A stretch of DNA of 64,000 bases, taken from NCBI RefSeq assembly GCF_000179615.1, contig NZ_AEDD01000001.1:62001-126000 (forward strand), in the 5' to 3' direction. Of this stretch, positions 34,730 to 42,922 are shown piece after piece; within the stretch, counting starts at the first letter, position 1, and each line of letters begins with the position of its first letter. The position numbers and the translations under genes are program-made. This stretch comes from Paenibacillus curdlanolyticus YK9. GTDB lineage: Bacteria; Bacillota; Bacilli; Paenibacillales; Paenibacillaceae. The notes under the pieces were generated by a model. It saw nothing but the letters and a program-made list of their open reading frames with translations, was not told the origin of the DNA and made no database searches.

Positions 34730-34913
34730 TAACGGACCGTAGAGCCGCTATTTCGCATCTTTTTGCGGATTTTGGAATCTAACGGACTCCAGAGGCGTTA
34801 TTACGGCGGATTGCGCTCTAGTCGGCATCTAATTGACCCAATAGCGGCTGTCAGGTCCGTTACAGTTTCAAAAGGGTCCCAATATGCTTCTAAGCGTCAG
34901 CACGGTCCGTTAG
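34730..34913. repeat. 50-bp-phased TAACGGAC repeat cluster
   Basis: TAACGGAC at 34730 and 34780 and TAATTGAC at 34830, then the reverse-complement GGTCCGTTA at 34854 and 34904: exactly 50 bases apart within each orientation. CGCTATT/AATAGCG words accompany them. The 340-base gap between two genes holds only this. Confidence 0.7.
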
Positions 34914-34966
34914 GGGGAGATTAGGCAATGGCATCAGGCCATGAGCTAATCTCCCTTCTGCTTCTG

Positions 34967-35749
34967 TTATCGCTTCTGCTCAATGACGCTGCGCGTGGTT
35001 CGCGTGACCCAGCTGCGGGGAAGGAAGCGCGGCGCCTGCGTGAGCAGCCAGTTTTGCAGGCCGGGCACCACGAAAATTTTACGTTTATTCAAAGCCTTCA
35101 CGCCGATCTCAGCTACCCTGCGAGGGTCCATAAGCGCTTTGGCATCTGCGACCTTTTGATTATCCATTTTGGCGCTGCTGAAAAAGGCCGTCCCTGTGCC
35201 TCCCGGGCAGAGCGCGGTTACGGTGACGCCCGTGCCGCGCAGCTCATTGGCAGCCGCTTCGGTTAAGTAAAGGACGAATGCCTTGGAGGCGGAATAGTTG
35301 GCGCTTAACGGGCAGGGATAGAAGGAGGTAGTCGAGCCGATGTTCAAAATTTGTCCGCTCCTCCGATTTACCATTTCAGGCAGGAATAGCATCATGAGAT
35401 GCGCCAACGAGTGGACATTAAGCTGCAGCATGGCGAGCTCATCTGAAATTTGCTGCTCATGCAGGAAGCCATAAGAGCCGACGCCAGCGTTGTTGATCAG
35501 CACATCGACCATCAACCTCTGGTTGTGTACCTCATCGAATAATCGTTGCGGTCCGCTCGCCTGCGCGAGATCGACGGGAATGACGATAACCTCCGCGGAG
35601 TACCGCGAACGAAGCTGCGTTGCAAGCGCCTCAAGCTTTTCCTCGTTTCGCGATGCAAGCACGACCGTAGCCTGCTGACCTGCATAAATGTCGGCGAATG
35701 CTTTCCCAATTCCGCTAGAAGCACCGGTAATCAATACTGTTTTGCCCAT
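34967..35749 (-). CDS. SDR-family oxidoreductase, DltE/YqjQ-like
   Basis: 260 residues. Cofactor motif TGASSGIG at 7-14 followed by ASRNEEKL (an Arg at this place favours NADPH), NNAGVGSYG, catalytic Ser in NIGSTTSF and YSASKAF, and PGGTGTAFF after it. The C-terminal end (NWLLTQAPRFLPRSWVTRTTRSV) is amphipathic and basic, as in SDRs that sit on membranes. Start ATG 35749 has AGGAGG nine bases upstream. A large palindrome matching the one before the ArsR-type gene lies in its promoter region, so it is likely repressed by that regulator. Confidence 0.87.
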   Translation of the reverse strand: MGKTVLITGASSGIGKAFADIYAGQQATVVLASRNEEKLEALATQLRSRYSAEVIVIPVDLAQASGPQRLFDEVHNQRLMVDVLINNAGVGSYGFLHEQQISDELAMLQLNVHSLAHLMMLFLPEMVNRRSGQILNIGSTTSFYPCPLSANYSASKAFVLYLTEAAANELRGTGVTVTALCPGGTGTAFFSSAKMDNQKVADAKALMDPRRVAEIGVKALNKRKIFVVPGLQNWLLTQAPRFLPRSWVTRTTRSVIEQKR

Positions 35750-35787
35750 AAATGCGCAACCTCCTAAAGAATGTTTTATTAAACCAA

Positions 35788-35825
35788 ATAACTATACAAC
35801 CAAGTATTTAGTTATATAGTTATTT
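35788..35825 (-). promoter_or_regulatory. operator before the SDR gene
   Basis: AACCAAGTATTTAGTT (35798-35813) sits inside a wider palindrome with TAACTATA / TATAGTTA ends. It shares 13 of 16 bases with the palindrome before the ArsR-type gene (36222-36237). Confidence 0.65.
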
Positions 35826-35851
35826 AAAGTAATAAAAGAAGGCTTTTCAGC

Positions 35852-36190
35852 CTATGGGGTTTTGAGCGTTAAGATTTGCTCCGTCGTCGCAAGGAACGCT
35901 TGCAGCTGAGCAACGGAATCCTCGATATCTAATTCATAATAGATTTCCGTGCCGATTTTGTTCGAGGTAATCAGCCCCGCCTGACGCAAAATTTTGAGAT
36001 GATGCGAGATTGCGGAGCGCGACATTGGCGAACGTTCGGTAATCTGGGCCACATTCAATGTCTCATGCTTGGTCAGCATCATAATAATATCTTGGCGGAT
36101 CGGATCGGCTAGCGCAAGAAAGATCGGGCTGCAGCCCCTCAGTTGTTCTCTGACGATGAGCTCAAGCTGTGCAGTGTTTGAAGTTTCCAT
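35852..36190 (-). CDS. ArsR-family HTH regulator
   Basis: About 112 residues from ATG 36190 with AAAGGAG upstream; an upstream TTG at 36223 is in frame but lies before that ribosome site. Winged helix with PIRQDIIMMLTKHETLNVAQITE and SRSAISHHLKILRQAGLI, the recognition helix, then the wing (GTEIYYEL). No metal-binding ELCVC motif, so it is the de-repressing type that senses something other than metal, similar to SdpR/PaaX-like ArsR members. Ends 102 bases before the SDR start, same strand; both genes carry the same palindrome. Confidence 0.85.
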   Translation of the reverse strand: METSNTAQLELIVREQLRGCSPIFLALADPIRQDIIMMLTKHETLNVAQITERSPMSRSAISHHLKILRQAGLITSNKIGTEIYYELDIEDSVAQLQAFLATTEQILTLKTP

Positions 36191-36221
36191 GGACGTGTAA
36201 CAGCTCCTTTCATCATCATAC

Positions 36222-36237
36222 AACTAAATGTTTAGTT
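36222..36237 (-). promoter_or_regulatory. autoregulatory operator of the ArsR-type gene
   Basis: AACTAAATGTTTAGTT: seven-base perfect arms around TG, 31 bases before the chosen start codon; near copy at 35798-35813. Confidence 0.65.
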
Positions 36238-36443
36238 ATATGATTGGATGATATCTGGAAGCGGACAAAAAGTCAAGGGACGACATGCTTCCGTCTATCA
36301 GTCCAGTTAATAGATAAAAATTGACACATCTATTACGAGTGCCGTTCTTGCCGACAGTTGGCTATATGCTAACTGCGGCTGCGCTCCTGCTTCTGTCGAC
36401 ACGCAAGTATTCGAAGAAAAGAATGACCAAGTAACCTCTATCT

Positions 36444-36481
36444 GGCTGAGCGGGAATGTCTCCTGCTCAGCCCGTTTTTTT
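36444..36481 (+). terminator. plus-strand terminator without an assigned gene
   Basis: GGCTGAGC / GCTCAGCC stem with 13-base loop followed by seven T. No convincing plus-strand gene ends here; a short open frame with a hydrophobic end (36322-36435) lacks a ribosome site. Confidence 0.65.
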
Positions 36482-36507
36482 GCAGCGATCGTTGGGCTCA
36501 TGGCTTT

Positions 36508-37401
36508 TTAGGTGGCGGAGTTGTTCGTTCCCAGGAGCTCATCCTTAATCAGGCCCATCATCAGTTTGCTGGCGGACGAAGCATACGTGTGGTTCCGCAA
36601 TACCAGCAAACCAACCGCAATGGCGGAGTCGTCCAACGTGACCTTTAGTCGCTTCACGCCCGGCGGTACCGGCGTTGATTCCAGCACAGCGCCTACCGCT
36701 CCAGACAGCTGCATGACGAATGAGGGGATGGCGGAAATTTGGCTGATGTTGTAGAGCAGCGGCGATTGGGCGTAATAGGAAAAATGCTTCGCTAACCGTA
36801 TCGCATATAGGCAGGTGCTGCCGCCTGCAATAATGGGAGCGCGCAGCAGCTCTTCGAAAACAATCGATTCTCGCTCGGAGAGCGGATGGTCCGCGGCAGC
36901 GATGAATGCGATGCGCTCCTCGTACAGCGGCTCGAATAATAGCGCAGCAGGCTCAGCGGGCTCCCCGCAGATTGCAAAATCAAGCTGCTGCTGCAGCACC
37001 ATGCGAGTAAGGGTTTCGGTGTTGCCGATGTGCAGCTGGCAAGCGACGAGCGGCTTTCGCTCAGCGAAACGGCCGATTGCGCGGGGCAGCACATGCTCGG
37101 CGAGCATTTCGAGGCCGCCGAAGCTTAGGCTGCCGATCTCTTCGCGCTGGAGCGCTTTGGCCTGCTCGGCAACATAGTTCCAGTGCTGCATCAGGCTGTC
37201 GACTTCCTCGGCGAATATTCGCCCGGATGCGGTTAGCTCGGCATCCCAGCCGCGCTTGAACAGCTGAATGCCGAGCTCCTTCTCTAGCCGTTGAATCTGA
37301 TTCGTTATGGTCGATTGCGCATAATTTAGCTTCGCTGCCGCTCTTGAGAAGTTGCCTTCCTGTAGAATGGCCTGGAAGGTATGCAGTTCTTTTAGGTCCA
37401 T
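36508..37401 (-). CDS. LysR-family transcriptional regulator
   Basis: About 297 residues from ATG 37401 (MDLKELHTFQAILQEGNFSRAAAKLNYAQSTITNQIQRLEKELGIQLF is the typical LysR helix-turn-helix, residues 1-60). The remainder is the periplasmic-binding-like effector domain. The frame is open 18 codons further, but GGAG lies 13 bases before this ATG and the family starts here. It diverges from a tautomerase/CMD gene pair, the usual layout for LysR activators; effector unknown. Confidence 0.9.
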   Translation of the reverse strand: MDLKELHTFQAILQEGNFSRAAAKLNYAQSTITNQIQRLEKELGIQLFKRGWDAELTASGRIFAEEVDSLMQHWNYVAEQAKALQREEIGSLSFGGLEMLAEHVLPRAIGRFAERKPLVACQLHIGNTETLTRMVLQQQLDFAICGEPAEPAALLFEPLYEERIAFIAAADHPLSERESIVFEELLRAPIIAGGSTCLYAIRLAKHFSYYAQSPLLYNISQISAIPSFVMQLSGAVGAVLESTPVPPGVKRLKVTLDDSAIAVGLLVLRNHTYASSASKLMMGLIKDELLGTNNSAT

Positions 37402-37515
37402 CGCGTTGATTTCATCTCCATCGGTAATATTGAATAAGATGTTCATTATATTCAATTATACAAATGAACAAGAGAGGAATACAATAAGGCTATCTCTTGT
37501 AAGGAGTGAAGCCAT

Positions 37516-37932
37516 ATGCCGTTTATCAGAGTAAGTTATCTCGAACAGAGGTATTCGGAGCAGCAGCTTAAGGCCATTAGCGAAGGTATTATGCATGCGC
37601 TAATCGAGCATTTTAACGTCCCGGAGGAAGATTGTTTTCAAGTGTTTCATGCGCATCGCGCGAGCGAGTTTTTTTATAGCCGACATTATTTGAATATCGA
37701 GCGGACCGATGGGCTGCTTTATATTCAGATTACGCTGAAATCAGGGAGAACGACCGAACAGAAGACAAGCTTTTATCGCAAATTGGCAACCGATCTCTCA
37801 GCAGCTGTGCCGATTCGGCCGGAGGACGTGTTCGTCGTGCTGGTAGATAACGAGTTTGAGGATTGGACCTTCGGCAGCGGCATCGCGCAGATGCTCAGCC
37901 GACCTGCCACTCAAGCGGAGGTATCGGGATGA
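37516..37932 (+). CDS. tautomerase-superfamily protein (MSAD/cis-CaaD-like length)
   Basis: 138 residues with Pro2 right after Met, which becomes the catalytic N-terminal proline of 4-oxalocrotonate tautomerase relatives. Its length, about twice the 62-residue 4-OT, fits the fused-subunit malonate semialdehyde decarboxylase/cis-CaaD branch. Blocks: MPFIRVSYLEQRYS, SRHYLNIERTDGLLYIQITLKSGRT, and RPEDVFVVLVDNEFEDWTFG. Start ATG 37516 with AAGGAG. Translationally coupled to the next gene. The reaction is probably a tautomerisation or hydrolytic dehalogenation-like step on a small keto acid. Confidence 0.87.
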   Translation: MPFIRVSYLEQRYSEQQLKAISEGIMHALIEHFNVPEEDCFQVFHAHRASEFFYSRHYLNIERTDGLLYIQITLKSGRTTEQKTSFYRKLATDLSAAVPIRPEDVFVVLVDNEFEDWTFGSGIAQMLSRPATQAEVSG

Positions 37933-38267
37933 AGCATCGGTTGATCCAATCGCGTGCGCGTGACACGTTCGGACAGATCGCGCCAGCATTCGTTCAGTAT
38001 TCGGAAGAGGTGCTGTTCGGCGACGTATGGAGGCGCGGCGAGCTGCCGCTGCGGGATCGGAGTCTGATTACGATAGCGGCGTTAGTGTCTGGAGGGTGTG
38101 CAGACCAGCTCCCGTATCATCTCCGGCTTGCCCAGGAGAACGGCCTGACGAAGAGTGAATTAACGGAGGCGCTCACGCATCTGGCGTTTTATGCGGGCTG
38201 GCCTCGAGCAGCGACCGCTATGCAAGCGGCGAAGGAGGTATGGTCGGCTGAGGAAGGTTTATCGTGA
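37929..38267 (+). CDS. carboxymuconolactone decarboxylase-family protein
   Basis: 112 residues, all-helical CMD/AhpD fold, starting at ATG 37929 that overlaps the tautomerase stop. Conserved blocks FVQYSEEVLFGDVWRRGELPLRDRSLITIAALVSGG and LPYHLRLAQENGLTKSELTEALTHLAFYAGWPRAATAM. The CxxC pair of peroxidase-like AhpD members is absent, so a decarboxylase/isomerase-like or binding role is favoured. Coupled with the tautomerase under the divergent LysR regulator, it suggests breakdown of an aromatic-derived or keto-acid compound. Confidence 0.87.
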   Translation: MKHRLIQSRARDTFGQIAPAFVQYSEEVLFGDVWRRGELPLRDRSLITIAALVSGGCADQLPYHLRLAQENGLTKSELTEALTHLAFYAGWPRAATAMQAAKEVWSAEEGLS

Positions 38268-38374
38268 GCAAGAAGCAAGAATATTGATTCGTCGAGATTA
38301 TATCATGTAAGATAAGAGCGTCAATTATATATAGTCATCGGGAGCTCAAAATAGAAGGAGAGGTGTGGTACTTC

Positions 38375-39223
38375 GTGCCTGCGGAACGAAAGCATGAGCC
38401 GTTTGCTTTATCGCTTGGGAATGATTTATGGCTGCGCGGCGACGTCCGCGTAATGCAGGATGGGAGGGTTAAACCGGTAGTCATCATAAGCCACGGCTTC
38501 AAAGGCTTCAAGGACTGGGGATGGTTTCCCTATGTAGCGGAATCGCTGGCTGACCGCGGCTTCGGCGTAATTTCGTTTAATTATTCCCGCAATGGCGTGA
38601 AAGAGTCGGATTTTGACGAGCTGGACAAATTCGCCCGCAATACGTTTTCGCAGGATCAGGAGGATCTGTCTGCGCTCTGCGCCGCACTTTCGAACGGCGA
38701 GCTGCCGCTGGCATCAAACCTTGATTTGCAGCAGGTGTATTTGGTTGGGCATAGCCGGGGAGGAGGAGCAAGCATCGTCTACGCCGCTGAGCATCCGACG
38801 GCAATCGGTGCGGTTGCGGCTTGGAATTCGATTGCGAAACCGAATTTGTTTGACGCGGCATTCCGCGATAAGGTACGCCTCAATGGCGTAGCTTACATGC
38901 CGAATGCAAGAACGAAACAGCTGATGCCGATTCATGCCGATTTCTTTGATGACCTGGAGCAGAACGAAGAACGCTTCAACATCGCAGAACACGCAGGAAA
39001 GCTGGCTATGCCGCTGCTCGTTATTCAAGGGGACCGAGATTCGGAGCGGATTTTGACCGACAATCGCTTATTGCGGCAATCGGCGCAGCAGGCGCTGCAT
39101 ATAACGATTGCAGGTGCCGATCATACGTTCAACAGCGGTCATCCATTCGTAGGAACTTCGGATGCACTCGAGCATGCGATCGCAAGAACGGCCCAATTTT
39201 TCCATGAAATCGGAAGATCGTAA
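38375..39223 (+). CDS. alpha/beta hydrolase, dienelactone hydrolase-like
   Basis: About 282 residues. HGFKGFKDWGWFPYVAESLA is the oxyanion region, GHSRGGG the nucleophile elbow, GDRDSERIL the acid and GADHTFN the catalytic His. Such cytoplasmic hydrolases split esters or lactones; the exact substrate is open. Start chosen at GTG 38375, 11 bases after AAGGAGAGG; the upstream GTG 38363 lies inside that ribosome site. It follows the CMD gene by about 110 bases and could belong to the same route. Confidence 0.8.
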   Translation: MPAERKHEPFALSLGNDLWLRGDVRVMQDGRVKPVVIISHGFKGFKDWGWFPYVAESLADRGFGVISFNYSRNGVKESDFDELDKFARNTFSQDQEDLSALCAALSNGELPLASNLDLQQVYLVGHSRGGGASIVYAAEHPTAIGAVAAWNSIAKPNLFDAAFRDKVRLNGVAYMPNARTKQLMPIHADFFDDLEQNEERFNIAEHAGKLAMPLLVIQGDRDSERILTDNRLLRQSAQQALHITIAGADHTFNSGHPFVGTSDALEHAIARTAQFFHEIGRS

Positions 39224-39316
39224 CATTGGGAAAGCAATGCCCCCTTAGATTGATGTACAAGGGTGTAGATACATTAATAAAGAGGTTGCACTTCATCAAA
39301 ATATCTTGTATTTTTG

Positions 39317-39331
39317 TTTAGGGGGGCTAAA
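39317..39331 (+). promoter_or_regulatory. TTTAG-N5-CTAAA operator over the marR ribosome site
   Basis: TTTAGGGGGGCTAAA overlaps the Shine-Dalgarno of the MarR gene. An identical-arm copy lies at 39811-39825 before the MBL gene. Confidence 0.65.
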
Positions 39332-39335
39332 TGAA

Positions 39336-39770
39336 TTGTCTCATCCATTCGAACAATTCATCGGATATGGCATTAAGCAGTTTTTTCGGGCATTTAATGA
39401 TTTGTATGATCAAAAATTAGCTGATTACGGCCTTACGGCGGCCCAAGTCAACGTGCTGGAGCAGCTTTGGACGGCAGGAGATGGCCAGACGCAGAAGCAA
39501 CTGCATGAACGGCTCCGCATTCGTCCGGCGTCTCTAACGAACTTGTTGGATACGCTAGTGGAAGGCGGTTGGGTGGAGCGTAAGCTGGATGTGGATGACG
39601 CGCGTGTAAAACGTATCGTTCTAACGGAGCGAGGAGTGGCACAGCGGGACATTTGCATGGGGATGATCGTAGAGCTCGAGCAGCTTGTCCGTCAAGGCAT
39701 GATCCCGGAGGAAGTGTCGTTAATGTTAATTTGGTTGAATAAAATGCGGCTGAACTTGCCTGACCAGTAA
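39336..39770 (+). CDS. MarR-family transcriptional regulator
   Basis: 144 residues from TTG 39336, nine bases after AGGGGGG. Winged-helix core LTAAQVNVLEQLW, QKQLHERLRIRPASLTNLLDTLVEGGWVERKLDVDDARVKRIVLTERG with the DxR wing, flanked by dimerisation helices. It likely represses itself and the following hydrolase through the two TTTAG-N5-CTAAA palindromes. Ligand unknown. Confidence 0.87.
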   Translation: MSHPFEQFIGYGIKQFFRAFNDLYDQKLADYGLTAAQVNVLEQLWTAGDGQTQKQLHERLRIRPASLTNLLDTLVEGGWVERKLDVDDARVKRIVLTERGVAQRDICMGMIVELEQLVRQGMIPEEVSLMLIWLNKMRLNLPDQ

Positions 39771-39810
39771 GTATAAGAGAGAAAGCTCGGTATATTTTTT
39801 TGGATTAATA

Positions 39811-39825
39811 TTTAGTCAGGCTAAA
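39811..39825 (+). promoter_or_regulatory. TTTAG-N5-CTAAA operator before the MBL gene
   Basis: TTTAGTCAGGCTAAA, 26 bases before the start codon; same arms and spacing as 39317-39331. Confidence 0.65.
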
Positions 39826-39850
39826 CAATTGCGAAGGGAGTTAATAGGTT

Positions 39851-40549
39851 ATGAAACTGCGTCAAGTTGCGTCCAATTTGTACGCGCTGCCACTTGGCAA
39901 TGTGAATGCTTTCGTGCTTGTAACCGATCGAGATGGGCTTGTATTAATTGATACGGGTGCACCGGGCAAAGCCGAAGTGATTCTAGAGTCCATCCAGAGC
40001 CTAGGATATAGCTCGACTGACCTGAAATCGGTTATTCTCACGCACTGTCATCCGGATCATGTAGGAAGCGCGGGCGCGCTGAAGCGGCTCGTTCCTCATG
40101 CTTGCTTCTATATGAGTGAAATCGAAGCACCAATCGTAGAGGAAGGACGAAAGCCGCGTCCATTGGCAGCTTCACCTGGCTTGATGAATAAGCTTTTATT
40201 TGCTGCATTGGTAAGAGATACCCCAGTTGAACCGGTAACGATCGATCGAAAATTGAAGGATGGCGAGACGTTAGATTTTGCAGGAGGAATAAAGACAATC
40301 CTGATACCAGGTCACAGCGAAGGGCAACTCGCATTGCTGCTGCCGCAGCATGGAGGGGTGTTATTTGCTGCTGATGCTGCCGCGAATGTGATGGGATTGA
40401 ACTGGAGCATTGGCTATGAGAATCTGCAGCTTGGTATTCGTAGCCTGCAGGAGCTCGGGAAGCTGGAGTTCGAGATTGCGTGCTTCGGGCATGGCAAAGA
40501 AATAAAGAATGCGGCAGCGAGCAAGTTCCGCAGCAAATGGCCCTCCTAA
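39851..40549 (+). CDS. MBL-fold metallohydrolase
   Basis: 232 residues of the glyoxalase II-like metallo-beta-lactamase fold: LTHCHPDHVGSAG (HxHxDH), PGHSEGQLALLL, LFAADAAAN and CFGHGKEI supply the remaining metal ligands. Two zinc or iron ions in a hydrolase that opens thioesters, lactones or similar. Start ATG 39851 with GAAGGGAG upstream. Under probable control of the preceding MarR regulator; substrate not determined. Confidence 0.87.
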   Translation: MKLRQVASNLYALPLGNVNAFVLVTDRDGLVLIDTGAPGKAEVILESIQSLGYSSTDLKSVILTHCHPDHVGSAGALKRLVPHACFYMSEIEAPIVEEGRKPRPLAASPGLMNKLLFAALVRDTPVEPVTIDRKLKDGETLDFAGGIKTILIPGHSEGQLALLLPQHGGVLFAADAAANVMGLNWSIGYENLQLGIRSLQELGKLEFEIACFGHGKEIKNAAASKFRSKWPS

Positions 40550-40567
40550 TCACCGATTTCATTGCAT

Positions 40568-40601
40568 AAAGGCTGCCCACGATTACTCATGGGCAGCCTT
40601 T
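40568..40601. terminator. bidirectional terminator between MBL and tetR-type genes
   Basis: AAAGGCTGCCCA and TGGGCAGCCTTT, ten-base loop. The 3' end of the TetR-type gene (stop 40585-40583) lies within the hairpin. Confidence 0.8.
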
Positions 40602-41197
40602 GCGATGCCGATGCCTTGCATCAGTAACTGGCACGCTTCCCCCAGCCAGTCGCCGGAAGCGACGGTGTCTGGCTTGAATAATAAGCAATAGAGATAAGCC
40701 CCTCCGATCAAATCAACCAGAAGATCCACATGAACATCGCTGCGAATCTCTCCGCGATCAATGCCACGCTTAATAATTTCTGCATAGGCAAGCCGCCTGG
40801 GCGCAATAAACTGCTTCTTATACTGTGCAATCAGCTGTTCGGAATCGATTATGCCGGCGATAAATCGACGAATGGAGTGCGGCTGCGTTCCGAAGTTTTG
40901 ATGAATGCCATCCAGCATTCCCGTAAGCAGCAAGCGCAAATCTTCCAAAGCATGCCCCGAATCGGGAATGGTCATCTGAGTGGAAACGTGGCCGAAAAGA
41001 TCGGTGAGCAGCTGCTCTTTGGTTGGCCACCGTCGATAGATCGTGGGCTTACTCACGCCGGAGCGCAAGGCCAGCGCGTCCATACTGAAGCTTTGAACGC
41101 CATTTTCCAGCATAAGCTCGCGAGCGGCCTGCAGAATGTTCTGATCGGTTTGCTCTTTGCGCGGTCGCCCCGGTTTTCGGTTGCGTGATGTGTCCAT
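40583..41197 (-). CDS. TetR/AcrR-family regulator
   Basis: 204 residues: basic N-terminus (RNRKPGRPRKEQ), helix-turn-helix ENGVQSFSMDALALRSGVSKPTIYRRWPTKEQLLTDL (about 30-66), then the helical ligand domain of the TetR_C_16/AcrR type. Start ATG 41197. Transcribed after an MBL-fold hydrolase 39 bases upstream on the same strand; a TetR-type palindrome before that gene suggests joint autoregulation. Confidence 0.88.
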   Translation of the reverse strand: MDTSRNRKPGRPRKEQTDQNILQAARELMLENGVQSFSMDALALRSGVSKPTIYRRWPTKEQLLTDLFGHVSTQMTIPDSGHALEDLRLLLTGMLDGIHQNFGTQPHSIRRFIAGIIDSEQLIAQYKKQFIAPRRLAYAEIIKRGIDRGEIRSDVHVDLLVDLIGGAYLYCLLFKPDTVASGDWLGEACQLLMQGIGIAKAAHE

Positions 41198-41236
41198 AGG
41201 GCGTCACCTCGTACGATTGGGGTATCCGCTCGACAT

Positions 41237-41980
41237 CTACTTTACGTGATACGTTTCCTTCGACGTCAAGACGGCAAGTTTTACTTCCTTCTCCGCAGCC
41301 GCCGCCTGCAATCGCTCCATCAAATTCGGCGTCTCCGCGTAGAGCGGAGGACGATGAACCGCTTTGTAATGAATCGGGATGAGTGCTTCTGCTTCAAATA
41401 TAACTGTAGCCGCTACAGCCTGTTCAGGCAAGAGGGTAATCGGCTGGCCGCTTGGCGTCATACCGGGAAATTGGACAACGGCTGCGTTGACAGGCAAGCA
41501 GGCGACGTCGATTGGACCGTAAGCTTTTTGAATTTTCCACCAGTAGCCATGCCACAGCGTATCCCCCGAATGAATCAGCTTCTTTTTCCCGTCATCGATA
41601 ATCCAAGCAACCTGCGGGTCGCCCACGCCATCGACTGCATAGGTGGCTGTCGCTGTAATGCCGCCAATCGTAACAGACTCATGGAGGGCTACGCCTTGAA
41701 GGCGTGTCAGTCCGCTCTTGCTGGCGAATGGCAGCGATTCGGTGTACATGAATACCGGAATATCATCGCCATAAAATTGAATGATTGCTGCAGGATCAAA
41801 ATGATCGCCATGATGGTGCGTGACGAACACCGCGTCAACAGGCCCAAACTCGTTCAGCGCGATCATTGGCTCATGCGATTCGCCGAATTTCTCGGGAAAA
41901 TGGTAAAGCGGATCGATCACGACGTTCGTTTCTTTGGACTGGACGCGAATGCCTGCCCAAGGGAGCTTTTGAATAATCAT
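41237..41980 (-). CDS. MBL-fold metal-dependent hydrolase
   Basis: 247 residues related to UlaG/UPF0173-type hydrolases: an N-terminal strand with WAGIRVQSKETNVVIDPL, metal motif VTHHHGDHFDP, then LIHSGDTLWHG and IPIHYKAVH for the remaining ligands. Likely hydrolyses a small lactone or phosphodiester in the cytoplasm. Start ATG 41980 with GAGG upstream. First gene of a two-gene operon with the TetR regulator. Confidence 0.85.
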   Translation of the reverse strand: MIIQKLPWAGIRVQSKETNVVIDPLYHFPEKFGESHEPMIALNEFGPVDAVFVTHHHGDHFDPAAIIQFYGDDIPVFMYTESLPFASKSGLTRLQGVALHESVTIGGITATATYAVDGVGDPQVAWIIDDGKKKLIHSGDTLWHGYWWKIQKAYGPIDVACLPVNAAVVQFPGMTPSGQPITLLPEQAVAATVIFEAEALIPIHYKAVHRPPLYAETPNLMERLQAAAAEKEVKLAVLTSKETYHVK

Positions 41981-42008
41981 GTCTCAATCATCCTCTCGGT
42001 CTAATTAA

Positions 42009-42029
42009 ATTACTATACGGTAACGTAAT
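42009..42029 (-). promoter_or_regulatory. TetR-type operator before the MBL/tetR operon
   Basis: 21-bp palindrome with ATTAC / GTAAT ends and TAC-N-GTA core, 28 bases before the start codon. Confidence 0.6.
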
Positions 42030-42188
42030 TATAATATTCGCAGAATTGAAATGTGTCAATAAGTGGTAATGTGAATCTTCGGTAAGCGGATGCGACGCAC
42101 TGAAATTGTTCTACCGATCCGCCACCAAGTTTCGTATAATAGCCCTAACGCTTCCAAGAGGGGTAGCTGAAGAAGGAGGAGTAATCAT

Positions 42189-42638
42189 ATGGCGCCGTTC
42201 ATTGCACTTATCGTGTCGTTCGGCATTTTTCGCGTGGCTGGGTGGTTTGGCTGGTCCTATGTTGACGACTGGCAGCATTCGCTTCAAGCGGCTGTAGCAG
42301 TTATGTTCCTGCTAACGGCATCGGCCCATTGGGGCAAACGGCGAGCCGACCTGATTCGCATGGTGCCGCCAATCCTCCCGAGACCGGGTTTGATCGTTAC
42401 CGCAACGGGTTGGCTTGAAATCGCAGGCGCAATCGGCATTCTTGTCCCAGCCGTTTCGTCGGCCGCCGCCGTAGGGCTGACGCTCATGCTTCTGGCGATG
42501 TTCCCGGCGAATGTGCGGGCAGCGAAGGAGAAGCTGACGATTGACGGTCAGCCAGTACCGAAGCTTGCCGTTCGAACGCTGCTGCAGATTGTTTTTATTG
42601 CGGCTGTGTTGGCGGCGTCTCCGCTCTTCGTATCGTAG
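42189..42638 (+). CDS. DoxX-family membrane protein
   Basis: 149 residues, four hydrophobic helices, with the family's first-loop features (AAVAVMFLLTASAHWGKRRADLIRMVPP and RPGLIVTATGWLEIAGAIGIL). DoxX-like proteins are small inner-membrane subunits linked to quinone or redox enzymes; the role is unsettled. Start ATG 42189 with AAGGAGGAG. Monocistronic, terminator at 42678-42718. Confidence 0.85.
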   Translation: MAPFIALIVSFGIFRVAGWFGWSYVDDWQHSLQAAVAVMFLLTASAHWGKRRADLIRMVPPILPRPGLIVTATGWLEIAGAIGILVPAVSSAAAVGLTLMLLAMFPANVRAAKEKLTIDGQPVPKLAVRTLLQIVFIAAVLAASPLFVS

Positions 42639-42669
42639 GCGGCATAAGCAGTTCACACTTGATTGTTAT

Positions 42670-42717
42670 GAGGCTATGCAGCAGCTGGTTCGCCAGCCTG
42701 TATAGCCTTTTTTGTAG
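42670..42717 (+). terminator. terminator of doxX-like gene
   Basis: GGCTATGCA / TGTATAGCC outer stem and GCTGG / CCAGC inner stem with TTCG loop, then TTTTTT. Confidence 0.8.
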
Positions 42718-42922
42718 TGCTTTCAGACTAACCGGGAGGAGAGGCATGCGTAGAATTAGCCAACATTTATGTATGCGCTGCCAAATTGGTCCCACATTCG
42801 AAAGTTTCTAGTACTCTATCATAAAAATCATGCATGTTTTAACCAAATTCATAGTGCTATAGTTTGGGAAACCACACTGTTTAATCATCTATATGTTTCA
42901 TCACTGGAGGTAGGAGACGCGA

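Noticed and set aside
36307-36501. 64-codon minus-strand frame and a short plus-strand frame (36322-36435) with a hydrophobic end
   Set aside because: Neither has a ribosome site or family features; only the plus-strand terminator at 36444-36481 is supported.
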